A DNA stretch of 15,247 nt, taken from assembly GCA_002365025.1 (NCBI GenBank), contig DEYX01000294.1:1-15247 (forward strand). Reading direction: 5' to 3'. Shown in pieces: positions 8,352-12,744 of this stretch (position 1 is the stretch's first letter; each line of letters starts with the position of its first letter). The notes beneath the pieces were generated by a model. That model saw only the letters and a list, made by a program, of their open reading frames with translations, searched no databases and was not told the DNA's origin. This stretch comes from Hungatella sp. UBA3147 (GTDB lineage Bacteria > Bacillota > Clostridia > Lachnospirales > Lachnospiraceae). The translations under genes and the position numbers were made by a program.

Positions 8352-9589
8352 CAGTCTTTCCCCCCTTTGTTGGATTCCATGATTTCTGTCAGCCCCTGTA
8401 CCCTTGTTTCATACTGGGCTTCTGAGAAGTTCCGCGGGTCTGCCTGATCACCGTCAAATGAGGTGACTGGTATCTGACAGTCCTCTCCGATCTGGCGGCT
8501 CATCTCATACATGAAGCCGCTCCAAAGCTTGCAGGAACGGTTGGTATGAACCAGAAGCCCCTCTGTATGGGTCTTCTTTACAATGGCCTCTCTCTTATCT
8601 CTTGCATGCTCTAAGTTCATGGCATTGGGCACGTTGCAGTAGGCACGGATCAGGCCATCAAAGTCATCGTAAATAAATCCAAAAGCATCGGCATAAATGG
8701 TTGCCACCATATTGATTCCCCTGGACTTAAGACCGGTGGCTGTTGTTCTTAAATGAGGCCAGCAGGCGATGCCTTCAAACATAATTCTGTATTTTTCCTC
8801 TGCACGGAAGGTACTGGTTCCCTCTTCCACTGCTTTTTTATATTCCTCTAACAGGGTTTCAAAAGCTTCGGCCGCTTCCACGGTCCCTCTGGCACAGACG
8901 GCAACCGCCATATGATTAAGCAGATCAAAGCCGTTAAGAGGAGAAGGAGTATATTTAGTATAGGCTGTAGCCTCCAGCCATGCTCTGGAAGTCCTGTTTG
9001 AGATTTCCATGACCTCCTTGAATTTCTCTTCACTCCATTTCTTACCGGTAATTTCCTCCAGCTGTTCAATAGCCGCCAGGAACTGGCTCTTTACATATGC
9101 TACCTGGGCATCTGAAACCTCGTAATCGGGATTAAAGGGAATGTCAATGAGAATCAGCGGAATGTTAAGCTCTTTTGCAATGTTCTCATACCATTTGATC
9201 ATGCAGTTGCAGATGTTATTGCAGCAAAGTACGAAGTCCGGCAGAGGCATGTTCTGCTCCGGAGTTTCCCCCACCATCATATGTGCCAGACTGATCCTTG
9301 CATAAGCGCAGATGTCATTGGAATAACCTTCCGCCTCTGAAATTTCACACAGCCGCTGCCCGGCTCCTCTTGCTGCAATTGCTGCTGCCTGATTCTCGGG
9401 ATAGCACACTTTAATGCCTAAGGTCTGAAAAATTTCCTGGGGGAAATTGCTGGCGCACCAGCCGATTTTTTCTCCCCTGTCCTTTGCCTCCTGGACCTCC
9501 TTGTAGTGCTTTGCCACAATCTCGTTCAGCTTAAACTTGGCTGAATTGGGATCAATGGTAAATTTTGGTTTTGTCTCTCCTTCACCCAT
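8351..9589 (-). CDS. fldB: 2-hydroxyacyl-CoA dehydratase alpha subunit (FldB/HadB-like)
   Basis: This 412-residue alpha subunit has the three cluster cysteines expected from HadB: C94 (DICAYAR), C127 (CCNNIC) and C353 (NRSCKLWSG). Other conserved blocks are GWCASNFPQEI, YPENQAAA, KWYENIAKEL, VCARGT, FEGIACWP and SFDGDQADPRNFSEAQYETR. Several of these read closer to phenyllactyl-CoA dehydratase FldB than to 2-hydroxyisocaproyl-CoA dehydratase HadB as I remember them, for instance GWCASNFPQE and RSCKLWSGF, so an aromatic 2-hydroxyacyl-CoA is the leading guess. It works in the cytoplasm with the beta subunit and is reactivated by the ATP-driven activator encoded 15 bp upstream. AAGGAGG precedes the ATG. 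The enzyme is expected to be very oxygen sensitive. Family certain, aromatic preference tentative. Confidence 0.93.
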   Translation of the reverse strand: MGEGETKPKFTIDPNSAKFKLNEIVAKHYKEVQEAKDRGEKIGWCASNFPQEIFQTLGIKVCYPENQAAAIAARGAGQRLCEISEAEGYSNDICAYARISLAHMMVGETPEQNMPLPDFVLCCNNICNCMIKWYENIAKELNIPLILIDIPFNPDYEVSDAQVAYVKSQFLAAIEQLEEITGKKWSEEKFKEVMEISNRTSRAWLEATAYTKYTPSPLNGFDLLNHMAVAVCARGTVEAAEAFETLLEEYKKAVEEGTSTFRAEEKYRIMFEGIACWPHLRTTATGLKSRGINMVATIYADAFGFIYDDFDGLIRAYCNVPNAMNLEHARDKREAIVKKTHTEGLLVHTNRSCKLWSGFMYEMSRQIGEDCQIPVTSFDGDQADPRNFSEAQYETRVQGLTEIMESNKGGKD

Positions 9590-9604
9590 GAAAAATTCCT
9601 CCTT

Positions 9605-10375
9605 TTATGATTTATCATAAGCGTAAAGCGCTGCTCCTAAAGCACCCATGAGCTGAGCCATTGGTGAATATGTAATTTTAAGACCCAGCTCCTGCTCCAT
9701 GGCTTTGCGTACCCCGCCATTTTTTGCAACGCCGCCGCTCATACACACTGTTTCTTTCACGCCGACCCGTTTTGCCAAAGCCGCTACCCGGCTGGCTACA
9801 GACTGGCAGATGCCGGCAACCAGATCCGGGATCTCAACCCCGTTTGCCAGCTGGGAAATGACTTCGGATTCAGCAAATACCGTACAGGTACTGGATATTT
9901 TGACGGTATGCTTTGATAAGGCAGCCTGCTTTTCCAGATCCTCAATCCTCAGCTGAAGGATTCCTGCCATGACATCCAGAAACCGTCCGGTTCCTGCCGC
10001 ACATTTATCATTCATCAAAAATTCTGTCATTCGCCCGTCGGCCCCCAGGGAAAGTACCTTTGCATCCTGTCCGCCAATGTCAATGATGGTCCGCACTTCC
10101 GGAAGCAGATGATGGACACCCCTTGCATGGCAGCTGAGTTCACTCATCTCTCCATCGGCATTTTTTAACAGCTTCCTTCCATAACCGGTAGCATAAACAG
10201 CGGTTATCTCTTCCGGCTTTAAGCTCCCTGCGGCAAGTACAGCCTCAATTGCCCGTCCCGGACCATCGGTTCCTGTCCCTGCCCCAATCAAGGAAGTCGC
10301 CAGAATTTCCTGTCCATCTTTCAAAATGACCGCTTTGGAGGTGGTAGAGCCTATGTCAACTCCTAATGTGAACAT
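9605..10375 (-). CDS. fldI: 2-hydroxyacyl-CoA dehydratase activator ATPase (FldI/HadI/HgdC-like)
   Basis: This is the ATP-dependent activator (archerase) of the dehydratase, of the BadF/BcrA/HgdC ATPase family with an actin-like fold. VDIGSTTSK (6-14) is the phosphate-1 loop and IDIGGQDAK (98-106) the phosphate-2 loop. C125 (NDKCAAGTGRF) and C164 (SSTCTVFAES) match the two cysteines per monomer that hold one 4Fe-4S cluster across the homodimer. MSGGVAKNGGV is the adenosine-binding loop. It spends ATP to push one electron from a ferredoxin or flavodoxin into the dehydratase. The start is placed at 10375, giving 256 residues, because AAAGGAAA lies about nine bases before it and MFTLGVDIGST begins like known activators; the ATG at 10408 has no ribosome site and would add eleven residues. 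It is the first gene of the operon, behind a leader of about 150 nt. Confidence 0.93.
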   Translation of the reverse strand: MFTLGVDIGSTTSKAVILKDGQEILATSLIGAGTGTDGPGRAIEAVLAAGSLKPEEITAVYATGYGRKLLKNADGEMSELSCHARGVHHLLPEVRTIIDIGGQDAKVLSLGADGRMTEFLMNDKCAAGTGRFLDVMAGILQLRIEDLEKQAALSKHTVKISSTCTVFAESEVISQLANGVEIPDLVAGICQSVASRVAALAKRVGVKETVCMSGGVAKNGGVRKAMEQELGLKITYSPMAQLMGALGAALYAYDKS

Positions 10376-10428
10376 GGCTTTTTCCTTTCTTTGTTTAATT
10401 TTTAACAATAATTAAGAAAAAAATATAT

Positions 10429-10446
10429 ATGTATACATGTATACAA
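10429..10446. promoter_or_regulatory. Pair of overlapping GntR-type operator palindromes
   Basis: ATGTATACAT (10429-10438) and ATGTATACAA (10437-10446) overlap by two bases and both match the TNGTATACNA pattern of FadR/FCD-type GntR operators. They lie 54-83 bases before the first operon ATG and downstream of the predicted transcription start. The FCD-type regulator gene next door is the natural candidate to bind here, which is inference. Confidence 0.6.
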
Positions 10447-10458
10447 GTTACTCTATGG

Positions 10459-10519
10459 AAAAGTGTATCCTTGTATACAAGTTATATATTAAAAATAAAA
10501 TGTAATAAGATACACTTTT
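10459..10519 (-). repeat. 11-bp perfect inverted repeat in the operon leader
   Basis: AAAAGTGTATC (10459-10469) and GATACACTTTT (10509-10519) are perfect complements separated by 39 bases that include the third operator. In the minus-strand transcript the upper arm would start within a few bases of the predicted 5' end, so the mRNA could carry a 5'-terminal stem that protects or attenuates it. The loop is long and there is no clear run of U after the stem, so an intrinsic terminator is unlikely. It may instead be a bipartite protein site. Confidence 0.5.
10470..10481. promoter_or_regulatory. Third GntR-type operator palindrome
   Basis: CTTGTATACAAG is a perfect 12-bp palindrome with the same TNGTATACNA core. 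It shares the 13-mer TGTATACAAGTTA with the site starting at 10438, exactly 34 bp away, a little over three helical turns. The equal orientation and spacing suggest cooperative binding or looping by one regulator. Confidence 0.6.
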
Positions 10520-10527
10520 TCATGCAT

Positions 10528-10556
10528 AGATTATCAAAATTTGTCGTATTTGTCAA
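10528..10556 (-). promoter_or_regulatory. Sigma-A-type promoter of the 2-hydroxyacid operon
   Basis: On the minus strand TTGACA (10556-10551) is followed after 17 bases by TAATCT (10533-10528), preceded by TG in the extended -10 position (TGATAATCT). Transcription would start near 10521, leaving a leader of about 146 nt before the fldI-like ATG. The three operator palindromes then fall at roughly +40 to +92, which would fit a roadblock type of repression. No experimental support is available. Confidence 0.6.
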
Positions 10557-10594
10557 TAACTTTTTTGAAATCAGGATTTTCTTTAGATATTATA

Positions 10595-10612
10595 TGGAAC
10601 CTGATTGGAACC
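10595..10612 (-). repeat. Helically phased direct repeat beside a TATAAT box
   Basis: TGGAACC occurs twice (10595-10601 and 10606-10612) with an 11-bp period; on the minus strand this reads GGTTCCA-ATCA-GGTTCCA and runs directly into TATAAT (10594-10589). No good -35 box is at the right distance, so it could be a weak or activator-dependent second promoter for the operon. An inverted repeat AATCAGG/CCTGATT (569-575 and 600-606 of the 10-kb block) overlaps it. The rest of 10613-10754, between this and the regulator gene, shows no convincing terminator or gene. Confidence 0.3.
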
Positions 10613-10754
10613 GTGGTCTCCTCCTTCTTCCTTTGTAATCGTCTAATTTGTGACAATCTTTTTCTTATAAACAAATAATCGGCTGTTTTAACTGCAAACG
10701 GCTTGAAATCTAAATAACTGAAGACTTTCGACCATTTCTTCTTGTCCAGCCGGA

Positions 10755-11453
10755 TTAAATGTTTAAGAAATACTGTGGGTACTTTTCCTTTGCTTTCGCT
10801 CTGATTTCGGATATGGTTTCCAGATGATCTGCCATCGCCTGCTGGGCTTTGACAAAATCGCCGCCTTTGATTTCGTCAACAATCCTCCGGTGTTCATCGA
10901 TCAGGCAGGGCATCCTTTTGCCAAGTGCCACATCGAAATTCCGCCATCTTGAAATGTGGAGCATTAGATCCTCCAGCAATTTTATAAGATTATACCGTTC
11001 CACACTTTCCGCAATGGCCCGGTGGAATGCAGAATCCAGCTTTTGAAACTCCAGGTCATACCCCTCTACATCCCGGTAGGATTCCTGTTTTTCTAAATTA
11101 TCCTCCAGTTCTTTTACCAGTTTTCCAATCTTCTCTTCGTCCCTCTGGGACAACAGCTCATATAGCTCTTCCTTCTCCACGGCAGTCCTTAAAATCAACA
11201 GGTCTCCGATGAGTTTTAGATCAATCAAGCTTACATAAGTACCTCTCTGGGGGTACACCGTAAGAAGCCCAAGCTGATTCAGCCTTGCAAAGGCATTACG
11301 GATGATGGTTCTTGATACCCCATACTCTTCCGCCATCTGATTTTCACTGATCCTGGTACCAGGCTCTAATTCCAGCTTTAAAATACGTTTTCTGATGTTA
11401 AGGAAAACATAATCAGCGGAAACCGGCTGGCTGTTACTTTTCATATAATCCAT
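10755..11453 (-). CDS. GntR-family transcriptional regulator, FadR/FCD subfamily
   Basis: This is a 232-residue DNA-binding regulator. The N-terminal winged helix-turn-helix covers about residues 10-75 (GTRISENQMAEEYGVSRTII, then RLNQLGLLTVYPQRGTYV). The rest is an all-helical FCD effector domain. Its metal/ligand pocket residues all appear to be present: D140 and H144 (DSAFHRAI), H188 (DEHRRIVDEI) and H210 (MADHLETI). FCD regulators commonly sense small carboxylates and hydroxy acids such as lactate or fatty acyl compounds, which suits an operon that consumes 2-hydroxy acids. The start is placed at ATG 11453, seven bases after GAAGGT; an upstream TTG at 11468 lacks a ribosome site. It lies upstream of the operon in the same direction, separated by 379 bp with its own promoter in between, so it is probably a local regulator and not a cotranscribed gene. 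Confidence 0.92.
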   Translation of the reverse strand: MDYMKSNSQPVSADYVFLNIRKRILKLELEPGTRISENQMAEEYGVSRTIIRNAFARLNQLGLLTVYPQRGTYVSLIDLKLIGDLLILRTAVEKEELYELLSQRDEEKIGKLVKELEDNLEKQESYRDVEGYDLEFQKLDSAFHRAIAESVERYNLIKLLEDLMLHISRWRNFDVALGKRMPCLIDEHRRIVDEIKGGDFVKAQQAMADHLETISEIRAKAKEKYPQYFLNI

Positions 11454-11498
11454 ATTCCTTACCTTCAATTCTTATTACTTGTTTTTTGTTATGAAACG

Positions 11499-11528
11499 AT
11501 TATACTCTTGACAGCAGATTTCTGTCAA
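11499..11528 (-). promoter_or_regulatory. Promoter of the GntR regulator gene with overlapping dyad
   Basis: On the minus strand TTGACA (11528-11523) and TATAAT (11504-11499) are both perfect, with an 18-base spacer. Transcription would begin near 11492, about 38 nt before the start codon. A dyad with arms TTGACAG (11508-11514) and CTGTCAA (11522-11528) covers the -35 box and half of the spacer, and GAAACGA (11493-11499) is mirrored by TCGTTTC (11530-11536). Either could be a repressor site. They do not match the GTATAC sites at the operon promoter. Confidence 0.65.
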
Positions 11529-11634
11529 TTCGTTTCTGATACATGGCATGGCTGCCATCAGCTGTTTCGTCATTAATAAGACAATCCCATGTTTGAAAAT
11601 TTCTTTTAGAGTGTAGACAAAATCAATTTTATAT

Positions 11635-11676
11635 TATAGCACTGAATATATACGGGAATAAAAATTCAGTGCTATA
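11635..11676. repeat. Perfect 13-bp inverted repeat upstream of the Fe-S protein gene
   Basis: TATAGCACTGAAT (11635-11647) and ATTCAGTGCTATA (11664-11676) are exact complements around a 16-base spacer. No T-run follows on either strand, so it does not look like a terminator. It ends 20 bp before a TATAAT box, a position suited to an activator or repressor site. It sits in the 399-bp non-coding stretch 11454-11852 between divergent genes. Confidence 0.7.
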
Positions 11677-11695
11677 TTAACGTTCTGGTATGTAG

Positions 11696-11701
11696 TATAA
11701 T
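11696..11701 (+). promoter_or_regulatory. Candidate -10 box for the Fe-S protein gene
   Basis: TATAAT matches the consensus perfectly, but no recognisable -35 box lies 16-18 bases upstream; that place is taken by the right arm and edge of the 13-bp inverted repeat. This suggests a promoter helped or controlled by a protein bound there. The leader to the start codon would be about 145 nt. Confidence 0.4.
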
Positions 11702-11764
11702 AAGTACATCAAAATTTTGTTCATTAGTTGTTACTATAGGCTATTTATATTTCCGGAGCATAAC

Positions 11765-11821
11765 ATGACACACTATTGTCATATTTCATATGCTAAGATA
11801 TTTATAAAATATCATTTGTGA
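11765..11821 (+). CDS. Possible 18-codon leader peptide
   Basis: An ATG at 11765, six bases after GGAG (11755-11758), opens a short frame encoding MTHYCHISYAKIFIKYHL and ending in TGA, 31 bases before the preferred start of the QueG-like gene. Ribosome site and spacing are good for so short an ORF. Three His and three Tyr codons are present. The surrounding DNA is AT-rich, where short frames of this composition also arise by chance, so a real leader peptide is only a possibility. Confidence 0.25.
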   Translation: MTHYCHISYAKIFIKYHL

Positions 11822-11852
11822 TCCCTTAATAATGGAACTGGAGCTAATGCTA

Positions 11853-12533
11853 ATGAAAACTGAGATTAATAGTTCGATTGTAAAAAAATATGGAATGGAT
11901 GCAGGGGCGAATGTAGTCGGTATAGCAGCTTCCAAAGATTTCGGTTTGGCGCCGGACGGTTTTAAGCCCACTGATGTACTCCCTGAATGTCTTTCCGTTA
12001 TCGTTCTGGGCACTACGTTTTCACCGGAAGTCTTAAACGATATAGCCGAATATACCACAAGCCGGAATGCAATGCTTACTGCAATGACCAACATGGCAAA
12101 AGAGGTAGCAAAACGAATAAAGGCCGATGGTGGCAAAACAAAAGTCATAAGTGCAGCAGGTGGCAAATGGGTGGAAGGCGATGGAAGAAAAGAGCAGTTT
12201 GGATACATTTCTCTGAAACACGCCGCAGAAATCGCGGGGCTTGGTGTCATAGGAAAAAATTATTTACTTACGAATCCGCAGTACGGCAATCTTCTTTGGT
12301 TCAGTGCTGTTCTTACCGATGCAGAGCTAATGCCGGATGAAAAAGCTCAATCTACCATATGCGGTAACTGTAACAAATGCGTTGAAGCCTGCCCTGCGGG
12401 AGCATTGGACGATCTTGCCTCATTCGGAAAAAAAGGATGCTCTAAATTTTTTACAATAGAAGACAGAAAATTTAAAGTAAAGTGTTTTTTGTGCCGCACG
12501 ATATGCCCTTACCGTTTTGGGAACAGCGAATAG
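11853..12533 (+). CDS. Short QueG-like protein with two 4Fe-4S clusters
   Basis: This 226-residue protein resembles the catalytic and ferredoxin parts of epoxyqueuosine reductase QueG and its relatives. SLKHAAEIAGLGVIGKN and LLTNPQYGNLLWFSAVLTD are typical blocks. The C-terminus has eight cluster cysteines: C170/173/176/180 (CGNCNKCVEACP) and C196/211/214/218 (GC, then CFLCRTICPY). Genuine QueG is about 370-380 residues and has more sequence on both sides, so this is a shorter paralogue whose substrate I cannot name; a redox role, perhaps with a corrinoid or flavin partner, is inference. The start at 11853 is chosen because GGAG (11840-11843) lies nine bases before it; ATGs at 11832 and 11847 are worse placed. 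It is transcribed away from the regulator gene and is followed by terminators, so it is probably monocistronic. Confidence 0.8.
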   Translation: MKTEINSSIVKKYGMDAGANVVGIAASKDFGLAPDGFKPTDVLPECLSVIVLGTTFSPEVLNDIAEYTTSRNAMLTAMTNMAKEVAKRIKADGGKTKVISAAGGKWVEGDGRKEQFGYISLKHAAEIAGLGVIGKNYLLTNPQYGNLLWFSAVLTDAELMPDEKAQSTICGNCNKCVEACPAGALDDLASFGKKGCSKFFTIEDRKFKVKCFLCRTICPYRFGNSE

Positions 12534-12582
12534 TTTTAGAATAATATATGACAGGTAATTTCCAATTTTATTTTCAAACGAT

Positions 12583-12616
12583 AAAGCACCAGATCTTCTA
12601 AGCGATCTGATACTTT
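12583..12616 (+). terminator. Weak hairpin terminator after the QueG-like gene
   Basis: CAGATC (12590-12595) pairs with GATCTG (12604-12609) around an 8-base loop, extended across a small internal loop by AAAG/CTTT. The T-rich stretch GTATTTTTATT follows. It lies 50 bases after the stop codon. The stem is short, so efficiency may be low. Confidence 0.45.
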
Positions 12617-12673
12617 GTATTTTTATTCATCATAGTATATAAAAATCATGAATTATAGTTTGTCAACAGTCTG

Positions 12674-12702
12674 AAAAGAGGGGTAACGTTTACCCCTCTT
12701 TT
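12674..12702. terminator. Bidirectional Rho-independent terminator
   Basis: AAAAGAGGGGTAA and TTACCCCTCTTTT form a perfect 13-bp stem with a 3-base loop. The GC-rich middle and the A-run/T-run at the two ends make it work in both directions. It sits between two convergent genes, 140 bases after the QueG-like gene and 42 bases after the stop of the minus-strand surface protein gene, and should end both transcripts. Confidence 0.88.
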
Positions 12703-12744
12703 ACACGGTCTGTCAATTCATCTTTTTATTCTCCAACAGCCGCA

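Noticed and set aside
10429..10638. Plus-strand 69-residue open frame in the operon leader
   Set aside because: It begins inside the operator palindromes, lacks a ribosome site and overlaps promoter elements; composition is what AT-rich non-coding DNA gives.
10685..10715. Weak hairpin (GCTGTTT/AAACGGC) as a terminator for the regulator gene
   Set aside because: Pairing needs a G-U pair on one strand and is broken on the strand that matters, and no U-run follows.
11508..11544. Possible plus-strand promoter starting with TTGACA at 11508
   Set aside because: The nearest -10-like sequence is more than 20 bases away; the TTGACA is better explained as one arm of the dyad over the minus-strand regulator promoter.
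11786..12250. Minus-strand 154-residue open frame opposite the QueG-like gene
   Set aside because: It is antisense to a gene with clear cluster motifs and shows no ribosome site or family pattern.
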